From Bradyrhizobium sp. AZCC 1610 (GTDB lineage: Bacteria > Pseudomonadota > Alphaproteobacteria > Rhizobiales > Xanthobacteraceae): a stretch of DNA of 64,000 bases. A program made the position numbers and the translations under genes. Numbering within the stretch: position 1 is the stretch's first letter; the number at the start of each line of letters is the position of its first letter. The DNA lies in assembly GCF_036924515.1 (NCBI RefSeq), contig NZ_JAZHRR010000001.1:963001-1027000 (forward strand), written 5' to 3'. The notes under the pieces were generated by a model. That model searched no databases. It worked only from the letters and a program-made list of their open reading frames with translations, and was not told the origin of the DNA. Shown one piece after another: positions 55,078 to 63,242 of the stretch.

Positions 55078-56081
55078 CGCATCACCTCATTGTCGATCGC
55101 GCCGCGCTGCACATAGGCAAGTGTCAGCTCGGCCAGTGCGGGGGCCAGCAGAAAGCCGTGGCGGTAGAGCCCGTTCACGGCGATCTTGTCGTTGCGAATC
55201 GTGATCCGCGGCAGATTGTCGGGGAAGGCCGGACGAAGGCCCGAGCCGAACTCGACGATGCGCGCCTCGGCAAACGCCGGATGCACGGCATAGGCTGCGC
55301 CGAGCAGCTCCAGCGCCGAGCGCACGCTGACGCCGGTGTCCTCGGCCTCGATCGAGGTCGCGCCCAGCATGAATTTATTGTCGCCGCGCGGAATGACGTA
55401 AAGCGGCCAGCGCGGATGGATCAGCCGCACCGGGCGCGACAGCTCGACCTCGTTCGTCTCAACGATGATCATCTCGCCCTTCACGCCGCGTAATTCCGGC
55501 TGCTCGTCGCGCGCCGAAAGCCCGCGGCAGTCGATCACGATGCCGTCGAGATCTTCCGCGCTTGTGTCGCAGTCGAACTTGATGGTGCCGCCGGCCGCCG
55601 TGATGCGCGCATGCAGCTCGGGGAGCACGCGGCGCGGCTCGACATGGCCTTCACCGGCATAGAACAGGCCATCGCGGAAACGGCCCTCCAGCGAAGGTTC
55701 GAGATCGCTGACGCCGCGGGCGTCGAGCCTGACATGGCTGGTGGTCAGTTTCGCAAAGCGCTCGAAATCGGCGCGGTCGCGCGCATGCGCCACGACAAGC
55801 GATCCGTTGAACGGGGTTTTCGGAAAAAGCTCGCGCCACAGATCCAGCGAGCGGATGCCGAGCCGGCCGATCGCAGGCTCGGAGGCCTCAGCCTCGCAAT
55901 ACGGCGCGAGCATGCCGCCGGCCCAGTGGCTGGTTGCGAGCGTCATATAGGCGTCACTGCGCTCATACAAAGTGACGGCATGGCCGGCCTGTGCGAACAG
56001 CAGCGCCTGCCATGCGCCGGCAATGCCCGCGCCGATGATGGAAACGGGGGAGTCCCCGCGTAGATCTGACTTCTGGTACAT
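55068..56081 (-). CDS. thiO: Glycine oxidase ThiO
   Basis: A 337-residue FAD enzyme oxidising glycine to the imine used in thiazole synthesis. The N-terminal dinucleotide motif is VSIIGAGIAGAWQALLFAQ, with VTLYERSDAYMTLATSHWAGGMLAPYCE (in part) following, and the C-terminal half has YVIPRGDNKFMLGATSIE and GLRPAFPDNLPRI. It is the first gene after the TPP riboswitch, and overlaps thiS. Confidence 0.93.
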   Translation of the reverse strand: MYQKSDLRGDSPVSIIGAGIAGAWQALLFAQAGHAVTLYERSDAYMTLATSHWAGGMLAPYCEAEASEPAIGRLGIRSLDLWRELFPKTPFNGSLVVAHARDRADFERFAKLTTSHVRLDARGVSDLEPSLEGRFRDGLFYAGEGHVEPRRVLPELHARITAAGGTIKFDCDTSAEDLDGIVIDCRGLSARDEQPELRGVKGEMIIVETNEVELSRPVRLIHPRWPLYVIPRGDNKFMLGATSIEAEDTGVSVRSALELLGAAYAVHPAFAEARIVEFGSGLRPAFPDNLPRITIRNDKIAVNGLYRHGFLLAPALAELTLAYVQRGAIDNEVMRCV

Positions 56082-56082
56082 C

Positions 56083-56198
56083 CCTGTCCCTTCGCCGGCA
56101 TGACCCGGATCAGGTTCAAAGGGTCACCGCGGTCTCAGGCTGAACTGCCCAAGCTTGCGGTATCTCAGCTCCTCATCGGAGCACCCCTCGGAACAGGG
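56083..56198 (-). promoter_or_regulatory. TPP (THI-box) riboswitch
   Basis: On the minus strand the leader shows the conserved AGGGGTGC, CTGAGAT and ACCCTTTGAACCTGATCC segments and the terminal GGCGAAGGGA, with P1 pairing CCTGTTCC/GGGACAGG. These are the family's conserved elements. It ends a few bases before the thiO start and should shut the operon down when thiamin pyrophosphate is abundant. Confidence 0.95.
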
Positions 56199-56386
56199 CT
56201 AATGTAGGCAGTTGGGCGGGGGTGTCAACGCGGCTTTGCGGGAACTGCACCGCTACCATGCCCCGGACGCGACGCAGCGCCTCTTGGCGGTGCGCCGCTG
56301 AGCCGAGGCCCAAAGGTTGCCTCGGGAGGTCCCGGTTCTGCGGAGCAGCGCTAGGCGCCGCACCGCGCCCGGGACACGAAATTTAG

Positions 56387-56893
56387 CTATTCGGGGGCCT
56401 GCAGCGCATTCGCGTCTGCGGGCCTGGCGATGATTTTCGGCGGCCCGCCACTCGCAAGCACGGGCGCGATCTGCAGGGGCCGCTCCTGCCGCTGGCGCTT
56501 TGCGGCGTAGTAATAGCCGCTCGCATAATAACGCACGGCTCGACCGTGATCGCTGTTGGCGGCGCGATAGGCGCCGGCCAGATATTTGATGCCCCAGGCG
56601 AGATTGGTGTCGGGATCGCGCAGGCCCGCGGCGTCGCCGGTGTAGCCGAGGCCCCGCGCGGTCGGCAGCTTGATCTGCATCAATCCGATGGTGCCGCCGC
56701 GTCCGACGAGGTTGGGATGATATTTGCTCTCGCGCACGATCACCCGGTGCACCAGCGCTTCCGGCACGTTGTTGGCTCGCGCATGGGTTGCGACCATGCT
56801 CTCATATTGCGCGCGGCTCTGCGCCATCGCCCCGGGCGAAACCAGCAGCGCCGCCGTGGCGGAGAGCCAGGCGAATTTCGGCAAACTTTTCAT
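56387..56893 (-). CDS. Lytic transglycosylase (SLT-like)
   Basis: A 168-residue exported protein with a Slt-type catalytic domain. The signal peptide ends near PGAMA-Q. The active-site Glu lies in VHRVIVRESKYHP near residue 55, followed by GRGGTIGLMQIKLPTARGLG and DPDTNLAWGIKYLAGAYRAA (in part), all family blocks. The protein cuts peptidoglycan and forms 1,6-anhydroMurNAc ends. ATG 56893 is preferred to 56902. Stand-alone gene after the riboswitch region. Confidence 0.85.
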   Translation of the reverse strand: MKSLPKFAWLSATAALLVSPGAMAQSRAQYESMVATHARANNVPEALVHRVIVRESKYHPNLVGRGGTIGLMQIKLPTARGLGYTGDAAGLRDPDTNLAWGIKYLAGAYRAANSDHGRAVRYYASGYYYAAKRQRQERPLQIAPVLASGGPPKIIARPADANALQAPE

Positions 56894-56902
56894 AAAAACC
56901 AT

Positions 56903-57249
56903 CTCGGCGGACGGGCGCGTTTAACCATTGGCACTTTCGGTAGTTCCATTAGCGGGCGCAGATGTGGCGAAAAACCGGCGGCATCGCGGCGAGGTATCCG
57001 CGGCCGGTGCACTCGTTAACGGACTCGGGCGAGCGTGACGCCCAGATTGTTACTGCGGCGCATCGCGTCTGCTACGCCAGTCTGCGTCATGCCGACGCGC
57101 ACGATTGTCGTGCAAATGAATCGACGAAAGTGTACAAGCGTTGCCGCCAGAACATCCAATTCCGGCAGCAATCCTGTCTCATTCAATGACATAACCAATC
57201 ATCGATTAAACAAAACGTCGTCAGCAAGACGTCAAAAGGGAGATGCGCC
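56903..57249. other. Intergenic region without a supported gene
   Basis: About 350 bases between the divergent transglycosylase and zinc-ribbon genes. It should hold promoters for both. The last 60 bases are AT-richer. No repeat or RNA was recognised. Confidence 0.5.
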
Positions 57250-57444
57250 ATGGCTCGACTCGATTCCAGCTCTCTGCCTCGCGGTAATCCCTGTGCCCAG
57301 TGCGGTAAGCCGATCCCGAGACCCGATTGGGTCGAGAGCAGCCCGGGCCGCACGTCCTTCCTCTGGTTCTGCCGCGCCTGCGACTATCGCTTCGAGGCGA
57401 TCGCGATCTACGAAGAAGCTGATCCCGACGCGCTGGCAGCCTGA
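57250..57444 (+). CDS. Small zinc-ribbon-like protein
   Basis: A 64-residue protein with two cysteine pairs, CAQCGK at residues 15-20 and FCRACDY in the middle, arranged as a zinc ribbon. A conserved RPDWVESSPGRTSFLWF links them. The family is a common small rhizobial protein without assigned function. ATG 57250 has GGGAG upstream. Confidence 0.72.
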   Translation: MARLDSSSLPRGNPCAQCGKPIPRPDWVESSPGRTSFLWFCRACDYRFEAIAIYEEADPDALAA

Positions 57445-57453
57445 CGCAAATAT

Positions 57454-58139
57454 CTAGGCCGCGGAGCGGCCGCTGTTCTGGTGCGTTGGCAATCGCATGC
57501 GAACCACCAGTCCGTGCGGCTGCCGGTCGCGCAGCGACAGCGTGCCGCTATGCGCTGTTGCGATGGCGTTCGTGATCGAAAGACCAAGGCCGAACCCCGC
57601 CGCTTCATCCATGTTGCGGGCCTCGTCGCCGCGCACGAACGGCTCCAGCATATTCTGCTTCAGCGCATCCGAAATGCCGGGGCCGTCGTCTTCGACGTCG
57701 ATGATGAGCTGATCCGCCGAAACGCGAAGGCGGATCACCGCTTCGGCGCCGAATCGCACGGCATTCTCCACCAGGTTGGTGACGGCGCGGTGCAAATCGT
57801 CGGGCCGCACCGTGGCCATGGCATGCGCGGGGCCGTCATAGGCGACCCTGCATCCCATGTCGCCGAACTGGTCGGTGATGAGCTGCAGCGTGCTGGCGAT
57901 GTCGGCCAGCGTCATCGCTTCCAGCCGACGATCGTTGCGCAGGAACGACAGCACCGATTCCAGCATCGCGCGCATCTGGTCGAGATCGTCGAGCATGCGG
58001 CTACGATGGGTCTCGTCCTCGATGAATTCGGAGCGCAGCCGCATTCTTGTAATCGGCGTGCGCAGATCGTGGCTGATCGCGGCGAGCATCCTGGTGCGGT
58101 CGTCGATCAGGCCGGTGATGCGCTGGCGCATGCGATTGA
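57454..58139 (-). pseudogene. Truncated sensor histidine kinase
   Basis: The frame covers only the kinase core: LNRMRQRITGLIDDRTRMLA (end of HAMP), the H-box SHDLRTPITRM with the phospho-His, the N-box NLVENAVRFG, DVEDDGPGI and GFGLGLSI (ATP-binding G boxes), and the C-terminus QNSGRSAA. The sensing and membrane domains are absent. The upstream end is joined at about 58140 to a fragment of a response-regulator gene. This suggests a deletion across a two-component operon that fused the pieces. The core could be made as a 225-residue protein from the ATG at 58131, but would lack a sensor. Confidence 0.8.
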
Positions 58140-58240
58140 GCGCGCACCTTGCGGCAGAGGGTGAGGCCGTCCTCGCCGGGCAGCATGACGTCGAGGATCA
58201 GGAGATCTATTCTGCGGTCGGTCATGGCGCGCGCCATCTC
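58139..58240 (-). pseudogene. Fragment of a response regulator receiver domain
   Basis: About 34 codons reading EMARAMTDRRIDLLILDVML and PGEDGLTLCRKVRA, the middle of a receiver domain with its phospho-acceptor Asp in ILDVMLPG. It lacks the start, the rest of the receiver and the DNA-binding part, and runs into the kinase remnant on one side and an unrelated opposite-strand fragment on the other. It presumably belonged to the same two-component pair. Confidence 0.7.
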
Positions 58241-58517
58241 GCAGGGAATCTTCAAGGCCGCCTTCGCCAACGGCCCCGGCGGGGCTGGCGGCCCCCCTCC
58301 GGGCGGCCCCGGCGGTCCGCCCCCTGCGGATGGCGTGTCCTCGAGCGACGACTCTTCGTCGAGCACGACTTCGATCGACGACATTCTCAAGCAGTTCCTG
58401 CAATCGCTGCAGGAATCGCTGTCGGCTTCGTCATCGACGACCTACGGTGCAACCGGCAGTTCAAGCGTGAGCAGCAGCGGTTCCTTCTCGGCATTGCTGA
58501 TCGATTATCAAAGCTGA
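58241..58517 (+). pseudogene. 3' fragment of an unidentified Ser/Gly/Pro-rich protein gene
   Basis: The plus-strand frame reads GIFKAAFANGPGGAGG, then a GGPPP-rich stretch, DGVSSSDDSSSS, SIDDILKQFLQSLQESLSAS and FSALLIDYQS before the stop at 58517. It looks like the C-terminus of a low-complexity protein, with no start or N-terminal half. The left boundary joins the response-regulator fragment near 58240. A terminator follows at 58562. Confidence 0.6.
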
Positions 58518-58561
58518 GCCCGCGGATCGCGTTTCAGCGCGGAGCGGACAAGGCGACGCAG

Positions 58562-58593
58562 CAACCATCCTTTCCGAAAGGGAAGGATGGTTG
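58562..58593 (+). terminator. Hairpin terminator
   Basis: CAACCATCCTT pairs with AAGGATGGTTG around TCCGAAAGGG-type loop bases, followed by TCTCATTTTT. It ends the remnant at 58517 and lies just before the PRC-barrel promoter. Confidence 0.75.
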
Positions 58594-58610
58594 TCTCATT
58601 TTTACCCGGT

Positions 58611-58636
58611 GGAACCCGAACGCGGGTCGTCGCGTT
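58611..58636 (+). promoter_or_regulatory. Candidate EcfG general-stress promoter
   Basis: GGAAC at 58611-58615, a 17-base spacer and CGTT at 58633-58636, an exact match to the EcfG consensus, 27 bases before the PRC-barrel start. Position relative to the start codon suits a short leader. Confidence 0.68.
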
Positions 58637-58663
58637 GATTGTTCGATTCATGTGGAGGGTCCG

Positions 58664-59041
58664 ATGGCAAGCGACGTCATGGCCAAGCCGCATCCCTTGA
58701 TCGCGAGCGACCGTGTCGAGGGGACCGCGGTGCGGCGGCCGAACGGGGACATGATCGGCCATATCGAACGGGTGATGATCGACAAGGTCACCGGTAAAGT
58801 ATCCTATGCAGTCCTGAGTTTCGGCGGGTTTCTGGGCATCGGGGCCAATCTGATTCCGTTGCCGTGGGGGCGGCTTCGCTACAGCACGAAGTTCGAAGCC
58901 TACGAACTCGACATCGACGATGAAGAGCTGAAGCGCGCGCCGTCATTCCGTGCCGACAAAGATTTCGACTGGGGCGATCGCGCGAAGGAAGCCGAGCTGC
59001 ATCGCTATTACGGCATGCCGCCTTACTGGGGCGGCTTCTGA
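58664..59041 (+). CDS. PRC-barrel domain protein, cytoplasmic
   Basis: A 125-residue protein with a PRC-barrel fold: ASDRVEGTAVRRPNGDMIGH, VMIDKVTGKVSYAVLSFGGF and the GIGANLIPLPWGRLRY loop (each part of the domain). PRC barrels occur in RimM and photosynthetic reaction-centre H subunits, and in small stress-linked proteins of alphaproteobacteria. The C-terminal tail RYYGMPPYWGGF is conserved in this subgroup. ATG 58664 follows GGAGGG. The upstream EcfG-type promoter suggests stress induction. Confidence 0.85.
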   Translation: MASDVMAKPHPLIASDRVEGTAVRRPNGDMIGHIERVMIDKVTGKVSYAVLSFGGFLGIGANLIPLPWGRLRYSTKFEAYELDIDDEELKRAPSFRADKDFDWGDRAKEAELHRYYGMPPYWGGF

Positions 59042-59077
59042 CCGCAGTGCGGCGCACCTGTTCCGTGCGAAATGCGT

Positions 59078-59102
59078 GGAACACTTGTTGACGTGACGGG
59101 TT
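59078..59102 (+). promoter_or_regulatory. Possible EcfG-type promoter
   Basis: GGAAC at 59078-59082, a 16-base spacer and GGTT at 59099-59102, 42 bases before the exported PRC-barrel gene. The -10 element differs from the consensus CGTT at the first base, so support is weaker than at 58611. Confidence 0.4.
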
Positions 59103-59144
59103 CTTCCAGAGCGTTTCTGAAATGAGGAGATGAGGAGAACCGAC

Positions 59145-59684
59145 ATGTTAACCAAAACTGCCGTTGCCGGCATCGCGGCCTCCGCGCTGCTGGCGAGCGT
59201 CGCGTTCGCGCAACAAAGTCCTTCGGCAACGACTGACAGCGCCACCACCGCCGCGCCTGCGGCTTCATCCGATACCTCGTCGTTCAAGGGTAACTGGCGG
59301 ACCTCGAAGCTGGTCGGCCTGAATGTGTACAACGACAGCAACGAAAGCCTCGGATCGATCAACGATCTGCTGACCGACAAGAGCGGCGACATCAAAGGCG
59401 TGGTGATCGGTGTCGGCGGCTTCCTCGGCGTCGGCGAGCATCTGGTTGCGGTGCCGATCGACAAGGTGAAGTTCGTCGATGAGCCGATTGCCTATACCGG
59501 CACGGCCGGCGCGCCTGCCAGCGGCGGCGCAAGGCCTGGGACAACAGGCACGGGTACGACGACGGGCGCAGCGCCGGCCGCGGCTCCTCCCAAGAAGAAT
59601 CCGTGGTATCCGGATCACGCCGTGTTCAGCGCAACGAAGGATCAGCTGAAGTCGATGCCGGAGTTCAAGTACTCGACCGAGTGA
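59145..59684 (+). CDS. Exported PRC-barrel domain protein
   Basis: A 179-residue protein with a signal peptide (VAGIAASALLASVAFAQQ), a PRC-barrel core (residues 45-110: KLVGLNVYNDSNESLGSIND, DIKGVVIGVGGFLGVGEHLV in part), a Gly/Thr/Ala-rich linker with GTTGTGTTTGAAPAAAPPK, and a C-terminal DHAVFSATKDQLKSMPEF. The linker suggests a periplasmic or envelope anchor. It is probably a stress protein like its neighbour. ATG 59145 follows GAGGAGAA. A terminator follows. Confidence 0.84.
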   Translation: MLTKTAVAGIAASALLASVAFAQQSPSATTDSATTAAPAASSDTSSFKGNWRTSKLVGLNVYNDSNESLGSINDLLTDKSGDIKGVVIGVGGFLGVGEHLVAVPIDKVKFVDEPIAYTGTAGAPASGGARPGTTGTGTTTGAAPAAAPPKKNPWYPDHAVFSATKDQLKSMPEFKYSTE

Positions 59685-59714
59685 GGCATCGGTCGCGCAG
59701 CAATGACTTTCACA

Positions 59715-59746
59715 AATGGCCGGACGGCGTAAGCCGCCCGGCCATT
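59715..59746 (+). terminator. Rho-independent terminator of the PRC-barrel gene
   Basis: AATGGCCGGACGGC pairs with GCCGCCCGGCCATT with one mismatch around a GTAA loop, followed by GTGTTTT. Confidence 0.85.
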
Positions 59747-59906
59747 GTGTTTTATGGGCGTGTGTTTTATGGGCGCACGCTGGCGTAAACGCTCGCAATG
59801 GTGCAGCGCATCCTATTCACGATGCACGTCCCGATGTTAGGTTGTCTCGCGGCAGGAGCACCTGTGTCCTGCCTTGTATAGACCCTTGCATCAACGGGAG
59901 GACGAC

Positions 59907-60122
59907 ATGGCTGATAGCGTCTACAAAGTCATCGAGCTGATCGGCACCAGCACGGAATCCTGGGAGAAGGCCGCTGCCGCCGCGGTCAGTCGCGCTGGAG
60001 AGTCGCTGCGCGATCTGCGCGTCGCCGAGGTCATGAAGCTCGATCTGCAACTGGACGCCAGCGGCAAGGTCGAAGCCTACCGCGCCAAGCTGAGCCTCTC
60101 GTTCAAGTTCGAGGGGTCGTAG
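59907..60122 (+). CDS. Dodecin (flavin-binding protein)
   Basis: A 71-residue dodecin. The signature residues are ADSVYKVIELIGTSTESWEKAAAAAVSRAG (in parts), and the beta strand RDLRVAEVMKLDLQLDASGK, with the terminal AKLSLSFKFEGS. Dodecins form hollow 12-mers that store riboflavin or FMN, protecting the cell from photochemistry. ATG 59907 follows GGGAGGA. Single gene; a repeat follows. Confidence 0.9.
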   Translation: MADSVYKVIELIGTSTESWEKAAAAAVSRAGESLRDLRVAEVMKLDLQLDASGKVEAYRAKLSLSFKFEGS

Positions 60123-60137
60123 CGGCGGGATGATGCG

Positions 60138-60250
60138 TGGGTGGGCAAAGCCACCGGGTCGCGCGAACGCGCGCCCGATGACAGGCTCCGCGTGCCCACC
60201 ATCCATCAACGGATCGAAGCTTGAATGGTGGGCACGCTGCAGCTTTGCCA
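60138..60250. repeat. GTGCCCACCATC palindromic repeat with nested 40-bp module
   Basis: CGTGCCCACCAT (60191-60202) pairs with ATGGTGGGCACG (60225-60236). The part 60153-60192 (ACCGGGTCGCGCGAACGCGC, then the CCCGATGACAGGCTCCGCG end) is nearly identical to 17011-17050 inside an unrelated repeat. Confidence 0.8.
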
Positions 60251-60280
60251 ACCCTTGGACTTGAGGCGCGCTGCACGCCG

Positions 60281-61867
60281 TCACAGCGCCGGCAGCGCGG
60301 TCACATAGACGTTGATCGCGCCTTCGGCTTCCGCGATCACGCGCAGCGTTTTGGAATCGAAGGCGATGTCGGCGAGCCGCAGCTTGTTGATCTCGGCCGA
60401 GACCCGCAGGCCGTCCTCGTTCTTCTGGAAATCGGCGATCACTGCCGCAATCTTTTTCTGGGCGTTGCTTGCGAACGGCTTGAGGTCGACGGTCGCCTTT
60501 TCCGCCAGCGTCTTTTGCAAGTGCGGGATGGCCGCGCGCGCAGCAGTGCCCAGCAGCCCGAAGGCGGCCTCCGACTCGACGGCGAGTTCGATATCGGTCA
60601 GCCGCAGCGTCTGCTCGGCCTGATCGAGCACCGGCCTTCCCCAGATATGCACATTGGCCTCGCCGCCGAGGCTTAAGAAGCTCTTCTTTTCCTTGGTGCT
60701 CACCAGCAGCGAAATCAGCAGGCGGTTGCCCGACGCCGCGACGCTGGCGCGCTTGACGGTGACGTCGACCGCGCCGGAACCATCTTCCGGAAAGGTCTTT
60801 CCGGCGAACTGCGCTTCCACGATCTTGTTGATCTCGGTGAAGGGCATGTCGATGGGAACGGCGATCGCGACCCGTCCGGGCGTCGGCGGCACGATGGCGA
60901 TCGTGGCGGGGAACGGGCAGGACGGCTTGGTCTCAGTTGGCGTGATCCGGGTCTCCGCTTCGATGCCGAGCGTCAGCGTGAGGTTCGAAGCATCGACGCG
61001 CGGTTGCGCGGCAATCGCGCGGGTGGGGCGCAATTCCAGCCACAGCGGCGGCATCGTCGAACCGGCGGTCGTGCCCTGCAGCGGGATCGAGCGGCAGGCC
61101 TTGGCCCATTGTGCCCGCGCGTTTTGTTCAAAGGTCGGATCGTTGCGCATGCGCGCCTGCACCAGCGCGATCTGCTCGGCGACATTCTTGTCGATCAATG
61201 GCTTCACCTGCGCGGGCACGTTGACGCGCGCGCCCGCCACGCTGAGGCTACTGTCGCCGAGATTGACCTGCGCTGCGAGGTTCGGCTCGATGCGCCAGTT
61301 CGCGGCGATCTGCGGCCGCGCTGATATGACCACGTTGCCTTTGATCTCGGCGCTGGCGTTGAGATTCTTGATGTTCACGCTGCCGATCTGCTTGGCGACG
61401 TTGCCACCGAGCAGGCCGCCGAGCGCGTCGCCGACCGCACCGGTCGCCTTCGCCGACAGCGAGCCGGTTACGTTCAGTGTGCCCGTCAGCGGCGTCGCCA
61501 GCGACAGCACGTCCTGTGCGCCGGTAGCTACGATCGGCCCGCGCGAGGCGGTCCAGCCGATATCGGCATTCTGCAGGATCTGCGATATCGGATTATCGGC
61601 CTTGCCGGCGAAGGAGCGCGGCGCGCCGCGATCGGCGGCGTCGCGGATCGCCGACAGCGTAACCGCAATCGGCGCCATCACGGTGGATGCGCGCGGCGCC
61701 GGCGGCAGCGGCGGCAATTCGGCAAGCGCAGGCGGTCGGTTCGTGGCGCGCGGCGCGACGAAGTCCATGACCTTCAGGCTGGCCGCAAACGAGACGACAA
61801 CGACCGCGAACGCAATCGAAATCGTCTTGAGATGCATCGGCAGACGCAATCGTCCCCCCGGATCCAT
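60281..61867 (-). CDS. DUF4403 family membrane-associated protein
   Basis: A 528-residue protein with an N-terminal membrane helix (IAFAVVVVSFAASLKVMDFV) and a long DUF4403 part: ADIGWTASRGPIVATGAQDV, GVRVNVPAQVKPLIDKNV-type segments, and the C-terminal FDSKTLRVIAEAEGAINVYV (in parts). Repeats of an asymmetric lipid-binding BPI/TULIP-like fold are suspected from the two duplicated halves. The likely location is the periplasmic face of the inner membrane; a role in lipid or envelope homeostasis is only a guess. The start 61867 precedes the hydrophobic segment; 61837 is an alternative. Confidence 0.78.
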   Translation of the reverse strand: MDPGGRLRLPMHLKTISIAFAVVVVSFAASLKVMDFVAPRATNRPPALAELPPLPPAPRASTVMAPIAVTLSAIRDAADRGAPRSFAGKADNPISQILQNADIGWTASRGPIVATGAQDVLSLATPLTGTLNVTGSLSAKATGAVGDALGGLLGGNVAKQIGSVNIKNLNASAEIKGNVVISARPQIAANWRIEPNLAAQVNLGDSSLSVAGARVNVPAQVKPLIDKNVAEQIALVQARMRNDPTFEQNARAQWAKACRSIPLQGTTAGSTMPPLWLELRPTRAIAAQPRVDASNLTLTLGIEAETRITPTETKPSCPFPATIAIVPPTPGRVAIAVPIDMPFTEINKIVEAQFAGKTFPEDGSGAVDVTVKRASVAASGNRLLISLLVSTKEKKSFLSLGGEANVHIWGRPVLDQAEQTLRLTDIELAVESEAAFGLLGTAARAAIPHLQKTLAEKATVDLKPFASNAQKKIAAVIADFQKNEDGLRVSAEINKLRLADIAFDSKTLRVIAEAEGAINVYVTALPAL

Positions 61868-62033
61868 TGAATCGCCCCGAAGCGTTCTACAGCGAAGAGG
61901 GAAGGTACGCCAGTGTGGTTGGGTGGTCGATGAAACGCAGGGAACCGCGCTTGGCCGCAGCGCTCGGCAACGATCCCGGCTCGGCCGTGAGCTCATTTGT
62001 GAGTACGCCGAAGGCGCCGCCATCCTCCAATAG

Positions 62034-62076
62034 TTGACTCCAGATTCTATACTGACTACTATAAAAAATGTAGTAG
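62034..62076 (+). promoter_or_regulatory. Promoter with overlapping inverted repeat, candidate HxlR operator
   Basis: TTGACT (62034-62039), a 17-base spacer and TACTAT (62057-62062) form a sigma-70-like promoter. CTACTA at 62056-62061 is matched by TAGTAG at 62071-62076 across nine bases, overlapping the -10 element. The adjacent operon encodes an HxlR-type regulator. The promoter is a consensus match; the operator role is inferred. Confidence 0.6.
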
Positions 62077-62090
62077 AGTCGGAGTTGCCG

Positions 62091-62525
62091 ATGCCAGCGG
62101 TATCTTACGTTGCTCGTCCGGCCGATGCCCGCAGCTTCTGGCTCGGCTTTGCCGCCTATCTTCTTCCGTCCTTTCCGATCGCCTTCGTCTGGCATCTCGT
62201 CCTGTTCGAGCAGAAGTATCACGCGCTCCAGATCTATCGCGACGAGCCGGTGATCGCCTTTGGACTGGGTTCAATGGTCATCCAGGGCGCGATCTTCTCG
62301 TGGTTGTTCCCGCGGGTATTCATGCAAGGTAGCGGGTCCTTTCTGAAGGACGGGCTCTTGTATGGCCTTGGCGCAGGCCTGTTGTCGTGGTCGTTCACCA
62401 CGCTCGCCGTCGCAGCCAAGAATGTGATGGTTTCCGTGCCGGACTATGTATTGCTCGAAACCGCGTTCACGATCCTGCAGTTCGCCGTCGTGGGTCCGCT
62501 GATCGCCCTCGCTTACCGAAGATGA
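62091..62525 (+). CDS. Small membrane protein of the HxlR operon
   Basis: A 144-residue inner-membrane protein with four hydrophobic segments. It begins PAVSYVARPADARSFWLGFA and includes EQKYHALQIYRDEPVIAFGLGSM (in part) and KDGLLYGLGAGLLSWSFTTL. No family recognised. ATG 62091 follows GGAG; the longer frame starts inside the promoter. The HxlR gene follows after 24 bases, so this is probably the regulated gene of the pair. Confidence 0.72.
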   Translation: MPAVSYVARPADARSFWLGFAAYLLPSFPIAFVWHLVLFEQKYHALQIYRDEPVIAFGLGSMVIQGAIFSWLFPRVFMQGSGSFLKDGLLYGLGAGLLSWSFTTLAVAAKNVMVSVPDYVLLETAFTILQFAVVGPLIALAYRR

Positions 62526-62549
62526 CGCGGAGGAACTAATCTCGAAGGC

Positions 62550-63230
62550 ATGACCAATCTTCACTATCCGCAATTCTGCGCACTTGCCCGCGCGGCGGAA
62601 ATCATCGGCGAGCGCTGGACTCTCCTGATTATCCGGGAGCTCCTTCTTGGGCCGAAGCGGTTTGGCGATCTCCTGGATCATCTTGACGGTATGAGTCCCA
62701 CTTTGCTGACATCGCGCCTTACCACCCTGATCGAGTGCAACGTCGTGCGGCGAACTGCCTTGCCGCGGCCGGTCAATGCGCAGGTATACGAGCTGACGGA
62801 GATCGGCCGGGAAGTTCAGCCCGCGATCCGGGAATTGATCCGCTGGGGCGGTCGCTTCCTGTTCCCGCCGGTGCCGGGCGACACGTTCGAGCCGGACTGG
62901 GTGATGCTTGGCCTTGACGCCATTGCGAAGCGTTCACCCGTGCCGGAAATTAACGTCGGCCTCGTGGTCACCCATGGCAAGAAGTCGGCAGGCTTTACCG
63001 TCGCGGGCAGCGGCTCAGGTACGGCAATTCAGAGAGGCGTTACGGATTGCAAGGGGATACTGGAAGCCCCGTTCGACGCGGTGCTGCAGATTGTCGGGAT
63101 GAGCGTATCCCTTCAGGACGCAATCGAGGCGAAGCGCGCCAGAGTTAGCGGCTCTATAACGCTGGTTCGCAAGCTTCCCCTTCTGTTCGACCTTGCGGAA
63201 CGCCGGCGCGCAGCGCCCGCGGCAAGCTGA
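62550..63230 (+). CDS. HxlR-type transcriptional regulator with SCP2-like C-terminus
   Basis: A 226-residue protein. The N-terminal HxlR winged helix covers residues 10-100: FCALARAAEIIGERWTLLII, RELLLGPKRFGDLLDHLDGM and SPTLLTSRLTTLIECNVVRR. The C-terminal half (about residues 120-215) has VVTHGKKSAGFTVAGSGSGT and FDAVLQIVGMSVSLQDAIEA, resembling the sterol carrier (SCP2) fold found in some HxlR-type regulators. It may sense a hydrophobic ligand. The following genes form the rest of the operon. Confidence 0.85.
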   Translation: MTNLHYPQFCALARAAEIIGERWTLLIIRELLLGPKRFGDLLDHLDGMSPTLLTSRLTTLIECNVVRRTALPRPVNAQVYELTEIGREVQPAIRELIRWGGRFLFPPVPGDTFEPDWVMLGLDAIAKRSPVPEINVGLVVTHGKKSAGFTVAGSGSGTAIQRGVTDCKGILEAPFDAVLQIVGMSVSLQDAIEAKRARVSGSITLVRKLPLLFDLAERRRAAPAAS

Positions 63231-63242
63231 AAGGAGTAACCG

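Noticed and set aside
60153..60192. Insertion sequence
   Set aside because: Only 40 bases with no transposase; treated as a small repeat module instead.
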